NCBI GenBank assembly: GCA_963773105.1
Contig: CAVZAA010000002.1
Span: 1,116,001-1,180,000, forward strand
Length of the DNA: 64,000 nt
DNA from: Trebonia sp963773105
Lineage (GTDB): Bacteria; Actinomycetota; Actinomycetes; Streptosporangiales; Streptosporangiaceae
Direction: 5' to 3'
How positions within the stretch are numbered: the first letter of the stretch is position 1; each line of letters begins with the position of its first letter. The position numbers were made by a program, and so were the translations under genes. The notes under the pieces are model-generated. The model was not told the DNA's origin. It saw only the letters and a program-made list of their open reading frames with translations, and ran no database searches. This document shows positions 8,257-17,556 of this stretch, piece after piece.

Positions 8257-10803
8257 TTCAATGGCGACTAAGAATCCTGGGATGCTAGCGGCGGGTTGGG
8301 TGGGTGGTGCCGTTCGTAACCGCAGTCGCCGCAGGAACGGGTCCTGCGGAAGCTGGGGCGAGACGCGGATGCGGGCATCGACGACGACGGCGCCGTCGGG
8401 GCGGGCGATGACCGGGTCCAGGTCGAGTTCGGTGATTTCCGGCAGATCGTCGGTCAGCCTGGATACCCGCAGTAGCGCGTCGCGCAGCGCCGCGTGGCCG
8501 ACCGCGGGGCTCCCATCAGGCGGACCCCGGTGGCCCTGCGGCAGCGAACCTGAACGGATCGAGTTGATCAACGTGTCGGCGTCGGCGCTGGTCAGCGGCG
8601 CGAGTCGGGCGGCGTGGCCGTCGGGCGAGTCGATCGCGCGACCGACCGGCCCGAGCACCACCAGCGGTCCGAACATCTGGTCGTCCTTGACGCCGATGAC
8701 CACCACGTCGTCGCCCGCCCGCGCCACGGCGGTGGGCGCCAGCGATAGCCCGTAGTGCCCGAGCAACGCGGCGACCGCGGCTTGCGGGAGCCAGCCGCCG
8801 TCGGGCCGGGCGGCGAGGAAGGAGTGCACGACTTCCCGGCCTCGCTCCTGGTCCACGTCGGCGAGGGCCGGCACCACGGCGTGCGGCGCGGCGCGCCACT
8901 CCGCGTACCGCGCGGCGCGGGCGAGCGCTCTGGCCGCCGCCTCCGGGTAGGCGTAGGCGGGGACCTTGCCGCGCCGGGTGTCGATGGTCCGGACGGCTTC
9001 GGGCTGGTTGAGCACCACCACCGCGAGCGGCACGCTGAGCTCCGCGTCCTCGATGGCCGAGAGCAGGTCGCCGGTCGCGCCGGTGCGCAGCATGAGCGCG
9101 ATGATCGCGTGCACTTCCTTGTCGGCGCCGAGCACTTCGAGGGCCTGACGGAAGTCATCGGCGGAGACCGTGGCGACGGTGTCCACCGGCCCGCTCACGG
9201 AGCCGCCGTCGGGGACGAGGGCGCGCAGCCGCTGCTCGGTCTCGCCGCGCGGGTGGTGCACTGCGAGTCCCAGGTCGGTGCAGGCGTCGGCGGCGAGCAC
9301 GCCCGCGCCGCCGACGTTGGAGACGATCGCCACCGTGCGCCCGACGGGCGGCGGCTGGGTGGCGAGCAGCGCGGTCGCCCCCATCAGCTCGCCGAAGCTC
9401 GGGGTGGCGATGATCCCGGCCTGCTCAAACAGCGCCTCCCTGGTGACCAGCGGGATGGCGGTGGACGACGTGTGGGTCGCGGCGGCGCGCTGGCCGGCCT
9501 CGCTGCGGCCGGCGTGCACCGTGATCACTGGTATTCGCGCACCTACCCGACGCGCGGTCCGCGCGAACTTGCGCGGGTTGCCGAACGATTCGATATAGAG
9601 CACCGCCACCCGGGTCTGCCCGTCCTGCTCCCACCACATCAGCATGTCGTTGCTCGACACGTCGAGCTTGTTGCCGACCGACGCGAACGACGAGATCCCG
9701 ATCCCGAGCCTGGTGAGATGGTCCACCAGCGCGAAGCCGAGGCCGCCGGACTGCATGACCAGGCCCGCCGTGCCCGGCGTCGGGTTGGCGGCGGCGAACG
9801 TCGCGTCGAGGCCGATCGACGGCACCGCGATCCCGAAGCAGTTGGGGCCGATCAGCCGCATCCCGTACTGGCGGCAGACGGCGAGCAGGCCGGCCCCGGC
9901 GGCGGCGTCGACGGCCGCCGCGAACACCACGAGACCGCGCACCCCGAGGCGCCCGCAGGCGTCGGCCGCGTCGATGACCTCCGCGGGGGGCACCGCCAGG
10001 AGCGCGAGGTCGGGCGCTTCCGGCAGGCTGGCGACATCAGGAAAGCAAGGGACCCCGGCGATCTCTCGCGCGTTCGGGTTGACCGCGTACAGCCGGCCCG
10101 CGTACCCGCCGGACTTGATGTTCTCGAGTACCGACCGGCCGACCGTGCCCGCCCGCCTGCTCGCGCCGATCACCGCGACCGACGCGGGCTGGAAGACCGG
10201 CCGGAGACTGGCCACGTTGGCCGCCCGCTCGCGCACCGCCACCGTGTCCAGGTACGCATCGAGCTGCAGTCCGGTGTCGTCCGGGGGCAGCGGGATGGTG
10301 ATGCTGACCACGCCTTCTTCGCGCCTGGTGGTGACCGGCAGGCCGGCGTCGGAGAAGACGCGCAGCATGCCGGTGTTCTCCTGCAGCGTCTCGGCCACGA
10401 ACGCCTCGACCTGCCGGGCGCGGGCCAGCGAGACGAGGTGCTCGAGCAGCAGCGTCGCGATGCCCCGCTGGTGCATGGTATCCGCCACCGCGAACGCGAC
10501 CTCTGCCTTCTTGCCGCCGCTGTCCCGCTCGACCTCATAGCTGGCGACGCCGACGACCTGGCCCCCGTAGACGGCGAGCAGTGCGGCGTGATCGAGGCTG
10601 GGCTCCCGGCTGATCCGCCGCGCCTCGCGCTCGGCGGCCGTCCTGCTCAGGCTGAAGAAGCGCAGGTAGGCGTTGTCTGGCGACATCGCCTCGTGCATCG
10701 CCTTGACGGCATCGAAGTCCGTCGACCTGGCCGGCCTGATCTCGACCGTCCGCCCGTCCGCCATCAGGGCGTAGACCGCGGGCTTTATGAACGGCTCGCT
10801 CAT
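8254..10803 (-). CDS. GNAT acetyltransferase fused to NDP-forming acyl-CoA synthetase domains (Pat/PatZ-like)
   Basis: 849 residues. Residues ~15-165 are a GNAT domain (VVGVASYEV, HQRGIATLLLEHL for acetyl-CoA binding). From ~200 follow the CoA-binding domain (VAVIGASRRAGTVG), the succinyl-CoA-ligase-like domains (VMQSGGLGFALVDH, VGNKLDVSSND), and a short ATP-grasp-like end (ITELDLDPVIA). The same parts in the opposite order make E. coli PatZ; the N-terminal-GNAT order matches the Streptomyces type of protein lysine acetyltransferase. The likely role is acetylation of metabolic enzymes, notably acyl-CoA synthetases. acs lies 2 kb upstream on the same strand. Activity of the synthetase part is doubtful in known homologues. 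Confidence 0.85.
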   Translation of the reverse strand: MSEPFIKPAVYALMADGRTVEIRPARSTDFDAVKAMHEAMSPDNAYLRFFSLSRTAAEREARRISREPSLDHAALLAVYGGQVVGVASYEVERDSGGKKAEVAFAVADTMHQRGIATLLLEHLVSLARARQVEAFVAETLQENTGMLRVFSDAGLPVTTRREEGVVSITIPLPPDDTGLQLDAYLDTVAVRERAANVASLRPVFQPASVAVIGASRRAGTVGRSVLENIKSGGYAGRLYAVNPNAREIAGVPCFPDVASLPEAPDLALLAVPPAEVIDAADACGRLGVRGLVVFAAAVDAAAGAGLLAVCRQYGMRLIGPNCFGIAVPSIGLDATFAAANPTPGTAGLVMQSGGLGFALVDHLTRLGIGISSFASVGNKLDVSSNDMLMWWEQDGQTRVAVLYIESFGNPRKFARTARRVGARIPVITVHAGRSEAGQRAAATHTSSTAIPLVTREALFEQAGIIATPSFGELMGATALLATQPPPVGRTVAIVSNVGGAGVLAADACTDLGLAVHHPRGETEQRLRALVPDGGSVSGPVDTVATVSADDFRQALEVLGADKEVHAIIALMLRTGATGDLLSAIEDAELSVPLAVVVLNQPEAVRTIDTRRGKVPAYAYPEAAARALARAARYAEWRAAPHAVVPALADVDQERGREVVHSFLAARPDGGWLPQAAVAALLGHYGLSLAPTAVARAGDDVVVIGVKDDQMFGPLVVLGPVGRAIDSPDGHAARLAPLTSADADTLINSIRSGSLPQGHRGPPDGSPAVGHAALRDALLRVSRLTDDLPEITELDLDPVIARPDGAVVVDARIRVSPQLPQDPFLRRLRLRTAPPTQPAASIPGFLVAIE

Positions 10804-10890
10804 GCGCTTGTCCGCCCTTCGTGGAGCCGCCGATAAGCCAAGTCAACCGTATGCCGGGCCGCCTGCACTGACGGAGTTGGGGAGCGTTGC

Positions 10891-11661
10891 TCAGCCCCGG
10901 CGCGGCTCCCAGGTGAAGAACCGGATGGCGACCAGCAGCCCGGCCACGCCCCAGGCCGCCACCACCAGCACGTCCGTCCAGCTGAAGGCGGTGCCGATGA
11001 AGCCAGCCTGCATGCTGAGGACGAAGTGGCGCACGGGAAATATCCGGGCGACCCAGAGGATCCACGACGGCGTCGTGTCGTCGAACGGGATGAAGATCCC
11101 GGACAGGAACTCCACCGGCAGGATCACCGCGTTGACGACCGCGGCGGCCGCGTCGCCGTTGGGGATCCCGGCGCTCAGCGCGAGGCCGAGGGCGCAGAAT
11201 GCGGCCGATCCGACCAGCACGGCGACGACGGCCCGCAGCAGCGTTACCCCGGTGGGAATCGACGCGTGATACAGGCCGTGGCCGAACGCGACGGTGAGCA
11301 CCACCAGCAGAACCGCGACGAACATCGCGTGCAGGATGCGGGCGCCGAGGAACGACGCGGCCGGCAGCGGCGTCCCACTGGTCCGCTTCAGTATGCCTCG
11401 TTCGCGCTGGAAGCTGATGGAGATCGCGATGTTGTTGAAGCAGGCCGATATCACGGCGAAGCACGCCATCGACGCCACGTAATAGGTGGACGTGTCGATC
11501 GTCCGGCTGCCGATCCGAACGGTGTAGTGGCCGAGCAGCGAGGTGAAGATCACCAGGAACATCAGCGGGAACGCGAACGTGAAGAACGCTGAGGCCGGGT
11601 TTCGCCAGAACGCCTTGTTGACGTACCTGAGCTGGACGCCGGTCAGCCGCAGGGCGGTCAT
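10891..11661 (-). CDS. ABC-2 type transporter permease
   Basis: A 256-residue integral membrane protein with about six hydrophobic segments (FFTFAFPLMFLVIFTSLLG, YVASMACFAVISACF, MFVAVLLVVLTVAFG, VLVGSAAFCALGLAL, and two more), the layout of ABC-2 (DrrB-like) permeases. ATG 11661 overlaps the stop of the ATPase gene by four bases (ATGA), so the two are translationally coupled and form an exporter. Substrate unknown; relatives export drugs, lipids or natural products. Confidence 0.88.
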   Translation of the reverse strand: MTALRLTGVQLRYVNKAFWRNPASAFFTFAFPLMFLVIFTSLLGHYTVRIGSRTIDTSTYYVASMACFAVISACFNNIAISISFQRERGILKRTSGTPLPAASFLGARILHAMFVAVLLVVLTVAFGHGLYHASIPTGVTLLRAVVAVLVGSAAFCALGLALSAGIPNGDAAAAVVNAVILPVEFLSGIFIPFDDTTPSWILWVARIFPVRHFVLSMQAGFIGTAFSWTDVLVVAAWGVAGLLVAIRFFTWEPRRG

Positions 11662-12572
11662 GGCTGGTCCCCGGTGCCATCGGTGAGCGCCAGGTAGACG
11701 TCTTCAAGTGACGGCCTGCTCACCTCGAGGCCGTCGAGCGCGACGTTATTGTCGAGCGCCCAGCCGGTCAGCCGGTGCAGGTCGGCGACCACGTCCGAGC
11801 TGGCGATCTCGGTGACCCCGTCGGCGGCGGGAGTCGCGGCCAGGCCGTCGGGCGGAGCGGCGCCTCCAGGCGACCGGTAGCGGATTCGAGCGGGCGCGAC
11901 ATTCCGGTCGCCGAGGGCGTCGGGTGGCCCCTCGGCGACGATCCGCCCGGCTGCGATGACGGCCGCCCGGTCCGCCAGGTACTGCGCCTCGTCCATGTAA
12001 TGGGTGGTCAGCAGCACTGTCTTGCCGAGCGAGGCCAGGCTCTTGATGATCTCCCAGGCCTCGCGCCGGGCGGACGGGTCGAAGCCGGTGGTCGGCTCGT
12101 CGAGGAACAGCAGGTCGGGGTCGCCCACCAGGGCGACCGCCATGTCAAGCCGCCGGACCTGGCCGCCCGAGAGCGTGTTCACCCGGCTGTTGCGCTTGCC
12201 GGCCAGGCCGACCAGGTCGATCACCTCCGGTGCCGAGCGGGGCCTGGGGTAGTAGCCGGCGTACATCGCGACGGTTTCCGCCACGGTCAGGTACTGGTCC
12301 ACGCCGGGCTGCTGGAGCACGATGCCGACCCGGGGCTTGATCTTGGCCCGCTCACGGCTCGGATCGTGGCCGAGCACCGAGACCTCGCCGCCGTCCCTGT
12401 CCCGGTACCCCTCGAGGATCTCGACCGTGGTCGTCTTGCCCGCCCCGTTCGGCCCGAGCAGCGCGAAGATCTCGCCTGACCTGATTTCCAGGTCGATACC
12501 GCGCACCGCCCGGACCGAGCCGTACGACTTGACGAGGCCACGCACGCGCACCGCAGGCGACTGATCAGACAT
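11658..12572 (-). CDS. ABC transporter ATP-binding protein (DrrA-like exporter)
   Basis: About 304 residues. Walker A GPNGAGKTTT, signature LSGGQVRRLD, Walker B LLFLDEPTTG with the H-loop LLTTHYMDEAQYL, then a ~90-residue C-terminal extension (to LALTDGTGDQP) of the kind found in DrrA/CcmA-type drug exporters. I prefer ATG 12572 (MSDQSPAV) to ATG 12590, as homologous proteins begin just before the first strand. No good ribosome site precedes either start. Coupled to the permease by overlap. Confidence 0.9.
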   Translation of the reverse strand: MSDQSPAVRVRGLVKSYGSVRAVRGIDLEIRSGEIFALLGPNGAGKTTTVEILEGYRDRDGGEVSVLGHDPSRERAKIKPRVGIVLQQPGVDQYLTVAETVAMYAGYYPRPRSAPEVIDLVGLAGKRNSRVNTLSGGQVRRLDMAVALVGDPDLLFLDEPTTGFDPSARREAWEIIKSLASLGKTVLLTTHYMDEAQYLADRAAVIAAGRIVAEGPPDALGDRNVAPARIRYRSPGGAAPPDGLAATPAADGVTEIASSDVVADLHRLTGWALDNNVALDGLEVSRPSLEDVYLALTDGTGDQP

Positions 12573-12687
12573 GGGCAAAGCACATCGCACTACGCGCTAC
12601 GGCACAAGGTAGGCAACGTTACGGCCGTGGGAATTCGCCCGCCAGAGTCGGCCCGGTCCGTTCGAGATGACGCAGAGGGGAATGGAA

Positions 12688-12720
12688 GTGGCGGGCCGCC
12701 GAGCTGCGGTGGCCCGCCAC
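12688..12720 (-). terminator. Hairpin terminator downstream of acs
   Basis: GTGGCGGGCC and GGCCCGCCAC form a perfect 10-bp stem around a 13-base loop, 28 bases beyond the acs stop. There is no clear U-run, as is common in actinomycetes. Confidence 0.65.
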
Positions 12721-12747
12721 TGACTGCCTTGCTCTCTGCCTTGCCCT

Positions 12748-14883
12748 TTACTCGGTGCCGAAGGACTTGATCTCGTTGAGCTCGGTCTCGCTGAGCTCGC
12801 GCGGTACCTCGCCCTTGGCGTGCTTGGCCGACTGCACCTGGTGGCGGATCTGCTCCACGATCTCCGGGTTGGCGAGCGTGGTGATGTCCCCGGTGTCGGT
12901 GAAGTTCGAGGTCGCGGCGATCACGCGGCGCATGATCTTGCCGGACCGTGTCTTCGGCATGTCAGGCACGATCCAGATGTTCTTCGGCCGGGCGATCTTG
13001 CCGATGTCGGTCTCGATCGCGGCCTTGACCTTCGCCTCGATCTCGGGCGAGGCGGCGAAGCCGGGCTTGAGCGAGACGTAAATCTCGACCACGCGCCCGC
13101 GGACGTCGTCGATGACCGGGACCGCCGCCGCCTCCGCGACCTCGTTCACCATCAGCGCGGCCGACTCGAGTTCCTTGGTGCCGAGGCGGTGGCCCGCCAC
13201 GTTGATCACGTCGTCGACGCGGCCGAGGATCCGGAAGTAGCCGTCGGCGGCCTGGGTGGCGCCGTCGCCCGCGAAGTACGGCCAGTCATGCCAGTCCTTG
13301 GACTCCGGGTTCTTGTTGTACTTGGCGTAGTAGGTCGAGACGAACCGCTCGGGCTGGCCCCAGATCGTCTCGAACACGCCGGGCCACGGGTTCCTGATGC
13401 AGATGTTGCCGGCCTTGCCGCTTCCCCTGGGCACCTCCTCGCCGTCCTCGTCGAGGATGACCGGGTAGACGCCGAGCACGGCCGGGCCGCAGGAGCCCGG
13501 CTTCATCGGGTTGATGGCGGGCAGGGTGGAACCGAGGAAGCCGCCGGTCTCGGTCTGCCACCAGGTGTCCACGATGACGGCCTCTTCCTTGCCGACGAAC
13601 TCGCGGTACCAGCGCCAGACCTCGGGCTCGATCGGCTCGCCGACCGTGGTCATGTGCTTGAAGTGGTAGTTGTACTTGGCGGGCTCGTCCGGCCCGACCT
13701 TGCGGAGCATCCGGATCGCCGTGGGGGAGGTGTGGAAGATGTTCACGTTCAACTGCTGCGCGATCCGCCACGGGCGTCCGGCGTCGGGGTAGTTGGGGGT
13801 GCCTTCGTACAGGACGCTGGTGGTGCCGAGCGCGAGCGGGCCGTAGACGATGTAGGAGTGGCCGGTGATCCAGCCGATGTCCGCCATGCACCAGTACGTG
13901 TCGTTCGGGTGGATGTCCTGGTAGTACTTGGACGTCCCGGCCACATAGGAGAGGTAGCCGCCGGTGGAGTGCTGGCACCCCTTCGGGCGGCCGGTGGTGC
14001 CGCTGGTGTACATCAGGAACAACGGCGCCTCGGCGGGCATCGAGACCGGCTCGACCTCCGCCCCCTTGTACTGCGCGAGCAGCTCGTCGACGAAGTAGTC
14101 GCGGCCGTCGACCATCGGGGTCTCGGCGGAGTACTGACCCGGGTAGCGACGGAAGACGAGCACCTTGTCGACCTGCTGGCCCTCCTTGGCGGCGGCCTCG
14201 ACCGCCTCGTCGGCCTTGACCTTGTGGTCGAGCAGGTCGCCGCTGCGGTAGTAGCCGTCTATCGTGATCAGCACGTTGGAGCTCGAGTCGGCGATCCGGT
14301 GCCCGGCGGCGGTGCCGGAGAAGCCGGCGAAGACCTGAGAGTGGATCACGCCCAGCCGGGCGCAGGCGAGCATCGCGACCGGCAGCTCGGGCACCATCGG
14401 CATGTGCAGGGTCACCCGGTCGCCCGCCTTGAGCCCGGCGAAGTCGCGCAGCAGCGCGGCGAACTCGTTGACCCGCACGTACAGCTCGCGGTAGGTGATG
14501 GCGGCGTGGGCCTCGTTCTCCGGCTCCGGGACCCAGATGAAGGCGGCCTTGTTCGCCTGGGTCGGCAGGTGCCGGTCCACGCAGTTGTAGCAGGCGTTCA
14601 GCTCGCCGCCGACGAACCACTTCCAGAACGGCGCGTTAGACGTGTCAAGCGTGGTGTGCCACGGCTTGTACCAGGTGAGGAGGTTCGCGTACTCGTGGAA
14701 GCACTCGGGGAACTTGTCCTCGGTGAACTGGTCAAGTATGGCCGGGTCGGACGCGTTGGCCTGCTCGACGAACGAGGCGGGAGGCTGGTAGTAGCTCTCC
14801 TCGCGCCAGTGCACAGCGATGAGCGCCTCAGACGATTCGGATACCTCGTCGGTGTCGGTCACATCATTGAGATCGTCAGCCAT
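12748..14883 (-). CDS. acs: Acetyl-CoA synthetase (AMP-forming)
   Basis: 711 residues, slightly longer than the usual ~650 because of an acidic N-terminal extension. It activates acetate with ATP and CoA to acetyl-CoA in the cytosol. Seen: the AMP-binding loop YTSGTTGRPKG, VDTWWQTETGG, the YFAGDGA and GRVDDVINVAGHRLGTKELE blocks, and near residue 649 the C-terminal PKTRSGKIMRR motif. The lysine of SGK is the one inactivated by Pat-type acetylation in characterised Acs enzymes. A GGAGGAGAT site precedes ATG 14883. A Pat-like gene lies downstream on the same strand, beyond an ABC transporter. Confidence 0.95.
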   Translation of the reverse strand: MADDLNDVTDTDEVSESSEALIAVHWREESYYQPPASFVEQANASDPAILDQFTEDKFPECFHEYANLLTWYKPWHTTLDTSNAPFWKWFVGGELNACYNCVDRHLPTQANKAAFIWVPEPENEAHAAITYRELYVRVNEFAALLRDFAGLKAGDRVTLHMPMVPELPVAMLACARLGVIHSQVFAGFSGTAAGHRIADSSSNVLITIDGYYRSGDLLDHKVKADEAVEAAAKEGQQVDKVLVFRRYPGQYSAETPMVDGRDYFVDELLAQYKGAEVEPVSMPAEAPLFLMYTSGTTGRPKGCQHSTGGYLSYVAGTSKYYQDIHPNDTYWCMADIGWITGHSYIVYGPLALGTTSVLYEGTPNYPDAGRPWRIAQQLNVNIFHTSPTAIRMLRKVGPDEPAKYNYHFKHMTTVGEPIEPEVWRWYREFVGKEEAVIVDTWWQTETGGFLGSTLPAINPMKPGSCGPAVLGVYPVILDEDGEEVPRGSGKAGNICIRNPWPGVFETIWGQPERFVSTYYAKYNKNPESKDWHDWPYFAGDGATQAADGYFRILGRVDDVINVAGHRLGTKELESAALMVNEVAEAAAVPVIDDVRGRVVEIYVSLKPGFAASPEIEAKVKAAIETDIGKIARPKNIWIVPDMPKTRSGKIMRRVIAATSNFTDTGDITTLANPEIVEQIRHQVQSAKHAKGEVPRELSETELNEIKSFGTE

Positions 14884-15068
14884 GTCTATCTCCTCCGCGT
14901 CTCTGCGTGGGCGCGCCTCGCGGCGCGGTCACTGATCGCAATAGCGCCTCGCGTGATCGCCGTGGGCGTAATCCAAATTTAACCCCCCGGGACCGACTCT
15001 CACCATGGGGCAATGGCCCAGTGTGCCGGCTGATTCGGCTGTGCGGGGTTAAGGCAGGCGCGCCGGGA

Positions 15069-15530
15069 TCAGCCGAGGGAGGTTGCGGGCGCCTGACGCG
15101 GCCAGGAGATCATGGAGAGGGTCGGCGTGCGGACCTCAGGGAAGGCTTCGTCCATCCCGGTGATGCGCATGATCCGCAGCAGCGAGGGGCGGGCGGCCGT
15201 GAGCTTGAGGGAGCGGCCGGACCGTCTGGCGTACCCCGCCACCCGGGCGAGCACGCCCAGGCCGGCCGCGTCGCAGAAGGTCAGCTCGGCCAGGTTCATC
15301 GTGACCGGCCCGTCCTGACTGTCCACCACGTCGCGCAGGTACGCGTAGGCCTGATCGGCCGTCGCGATGTCAAGCTCCCCGGTAAACCTGACCGTCGCCC
15401 TGCCATCGGTCGCGACCTGATAGGCCAGCTCAAGTTGGAGCGCGTGCGGAAAATCGACCGTTGCCCCCATGTCCCCGTTCTTCTCCGCAGGCGCGGCCTG
15501 GTTCCCCACGACTCGGCTCACGCTTCCCAT
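15069..15530 (-). CDS. STAS-domain protein (anti-sigma-factor antagonist type)
   Basis: About 153 residues with one STAS domain: ARVRFTGELDIATADQ-like strand (here ATVRFTGELDIATADQ), then LAELTFCDAAGLGVL. In SpoIIAA-type antagonists the phosphorylated residue is the first Ser after Asp in DSSG; here the sequence is DAAG, so phosphorylation at that site is not possible. ATG 15530 is preferred because GGAAGGGG lies nine bases upstream; the frame is also open to 15602. It is divergent from the MreB-like gene across a 321-bp gap and may tune a sigma factor or act in a stressosome-like circuit (inference). Confidence 0.8.
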   Translation of the reverse strand: MGSVSRVVGNQAAPAEKNGDMGATVDFPHALQLELAYQVATDGRATVRFTGELDIATADQAYAYLRDVVDSQDGPVTMNLAELTFCDAAGLGVLARVAGYARRSGRSLKLTAARPSLLRIMRITGMDEAFPEVRTPTLSMISWPRQAPATSLG

Positions 15531-15851
15531 CAAAATGTCCCCTTCCCGATCGTAGTGAACCAAACGGTCTGTCTGCACCAACCTCGTCTCAAATCGCCAC
15601 AACTCGGAACGGGTGTCACCCGGCTTCGGTAGCTAGTGAAGTCCATGAACCCTACGGCGGCGCCGTGCATTCACTGAATAAAACGTGAGAACGGGCCAGT
15701 TGGTTCTCACGTTTCGCAGGTACTCCACTGTGTTAACAGTGGATCACACACAGTAAATTCCGTCGCCCCGGGATGCCCTAACCGGCCGGCCCTTACCCTT
15801 ATACCTGCACAACCGGCGCACGGGGCGTCAGGTGGGGATCAGAGGTAGGCG
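15531..15851. promoter_or_regulatory. Divergent regulatory region with two perfect palindromes
   Basis: This gap between the STAS and MreB-like genes holds no convincing gene. It contains AAACGTGAGAAC/GTTCTCACGTTT (15681-15692 and 15703-15714, perfect 12-bp arms, 10-base loop) and CCACTGT/ACAGTGG (15725-15731 and 15736-15742). It is notably AT-richer than its surroundings. Both could be operators; the first could also act as a terminator. Confidence 0.5.
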
Positions 15852-16841
15852 ATGATGCGCATCCGGGGCAGCGTGGCGATCGACCTGGGCACGGTCAACA
15901 CGCTCATCTGGGTGGCGGGCCGCGGGATCGTGCTCGACGAGCCGTCGGCGATCGCCATGGACTCGGGAACCGGCGCGATCGTGGCCATCGGGAGTGCGGC
16001 CGACGCCCTCGCGGAGAAGGAGCCGCAGGACATCAGCGTCATCCACCCGCTGCGGGACGGGGTGATCGCCGACCTGGACGCGACTGCGGAGATGCTCAAC
16101 GGATTCCTGCGCCAGGCCGGATCCGCGGGCGGGCCGCTGCGCAGAAACGCTCTGGTGTGCGTGCCGAGCGGCGCCACCTGGGTGGAACGGCGGTCGGTGG
16201 CGGCCGCGCTCGAGGCCCGCCGCCGGTACTCGGTGCAGCTGATCGACGAGCCGGTCGCGGCCGCGGCCGGGGCCGGACTGGACCTCGCGGCCGGCGCAGG
16301 CGGGTTCATCGTGGATGTGGGCGGCGGGACGACCGAGGTCGCCGCCGTCGCTGGCTGGCGCGTCGTGCGCGCGGAAAGCCTGCGGATGGCGGGCAACGCC
16401 ATGGACGAGGCGATCGTGAACGCCGCCCGGAGCGGCCTGGGGCTGATCCTGAGCCAGCGGGCGGCGCGTCGGCTCAAGGCGGAGCTCGGCCTGACCGGCG
16501 GCCCCGACGGCTGGGCGGAGACGGTGGGCCTTGACGCCGCGCGCCGGACGCCGCGCATGGAGAAGGTGCCAGGCGAACTCGTCGCGGCCGCGCTCGAGCC
16601 GGTGGTGTCGGCCATCGGGCGCACCGTGCAGCAGGTCCTTTCCGACATCCCGGCCGGGCTGGCGGAGGACGTAATGCGGGGCAAGGTCCGGCTGACGGGC
16701 GGCGGCGCGCTGCTGCCGGGCCTGGCGAACCGGATCGAGTCGATCGCGGAGATTAGCGCGGTGGTGGCGGAGGACCCGCTGCGCTGCGTGGTCCGTGGCG
16801 CGGCGCTGATGGTGGAGACCAGTCACCCTATGCCTGGGTGA
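15852..16841 (+). CDS. MreB/Mbl-like bacterial actin
   Basis: 329 residues of the MreB family. Phosphate-1 loop VAIDLGTVNTLIW, IHPLRDGVIADLDA, VCVPSGATWVERR, phosphate-2 FIVDVGGGTTEVA, the LIDEPVAAAAGAG hinge and LTGGGALLPGL near the end are all present. MreB polymerises under the membrane and guides lateral wall synthesis; in mycelial actinomycetes MreB-like proteins mainly serve spore-wall synthesis. This copy is not next to mreC, mreD, pbp2 or rodA and is somewhat divergent, so it is probably an accessory paralogue. ATG 15855 is an equally possible start. Confidence 0.88.
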   Translation: MMRIRGSVAIDLGTVNTLIWVAGRGIVLDEPSAIAMDSGTGAIVAIGSAADALAEKEPQDISVIHPLRDGVIADLDATAEMLNGFLRQAGSAGGPLRRNALVCVPSGATWVERRSVAAALEARRRYSVQLIDEPVAAAAGAGLDLAAGAGGFIVDVGGGTTEVAAVAGWRVVRAESLRMAGNAMDEAIVNAARSGLGLILSQRAARRLKAELGLTGGPDGWAETVGLDAARRTPRMEKVPGELVAAALEPVVSAIGRTVQQVLSDIPAGLAEDVMRGKVRLTGGGALLPGLANRIESIAEISAVVAEDPLRCVVRGAALMVETSHPMPG

Positions 16842-16851
16842 AAGGGCAGAC

Positions 16852-16866
16852 CACCCGGTACGGGTG
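16852..16866. promoter_or_regulatory. CACCC-N5-GGGTG palindrome, site 1
   Basis: CACCCGGTACGGGTG in the short gap between the convergent MreB-like and GAP genes. It belongs to a set found also at 19533, 19642 and 22424. At this position it could also serve as a weak terminator. Confidence 0.5.
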
Positions 16867-16881
16867 AGGCGGCCGCGCGGC

Positions 16882-17556
16882 TCACAGCACGCCCGCCAAT
16901 CCCAACGCGCCGTTGACGATGAGCACGGCGCCCGCGACACCCAGCGCGTAGGTAACCACCGTCCGGCCGTGTGTGCGCAGCCAGCCGTTGACCACTGCGA
17001 GTCGGCGCGTCGTGGCGTCGGGGGCGGCCAGGTAGCCGACCAGGGGCAGCCAGACGACGAGAGCCGTGATCGTCACGACGATCACCAGTGCCAGCACGAT
17101 AAGGGGCACGCTGGCGTCGGACGTGGCGATGACCTGGACAGCCGCGATGAAGGTGGCCGACGGAGCGAACAGCAGGAGGCCGGTCGCGAAGGCGATGTGC
17201 GGCGACGGGTGGGCGATCAACCTGGCGACGAAGCCCGGGCGCCGCTGTTTGTCGGGAATGGGCTCGGGGGGTCTGCGCAAGGTGTAGAAGGCGGCGCCAG
17301 CTAGGGCGAGAACTCCCAGACCGAGCCGCAGCCCGAACCGGGGATCGTGACCGCGAGGCAGGTTGAGGCCGGTGCTCCGGATCACGATGAGTAGCACAAC
17401 GGCCATCGCCACCGTCATGATCACCGCGCCGGCTACGTAGAGCACCGCCATCGTCCTGGGGTTGGCGGAACTCAGGTAGACCGCCATGACCAGCAGAGCC
17501 GTGGGTGAGATGCTGGCGAGCACGGCGAACCCGGCCGCCTGAGCAAGCTCGGTCAT
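16882..17556 (-). CDS. GAP-family membrane protein (Sap/SfLAP-like)
   Basis: 224 residues with about six membrane segments, starting FAVLASISPTALLVMAVYL, the typical N-terminus of the GAP (GPL/lipid addressing, LysE-like) family. Mycobacterial members help move sulfolipid or glycopeptidolipid to the surface. The start overlaps the upstream membrane-protein stop by four bases, so both are made from one message. Cargo unknown. Confidence 0.75.
   Translation of the reverse strand: MTELAQAAGFAVLASISPTALLVMAVYLSSANPRTMAVLYVAGAVIMTVAMAVVLLIVIRSTGLNLPRGHDPRFGLRLGLGVLALAGAAFYTLRRPPEPIPDKQRRPGFVARLIAHPSPHIAFATGLLLFAPSATFIAAVQVIATSDASVPLIVLALVIVVTITALVVWLPLVGYLAAPDATTRRLAVVNGWLRTHGRTVVTYALGVAGAVLIVNGALGLAGVL

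Noticed and set aside
12820..14982. A 720-codon plus-strand frame opposite acs, and a 693-codon one opposite the Pat-like gene (8755-10836)
   Set aside because: Both are shadows of well-identified genes; composition is typical of antisense GC-rich DNA.
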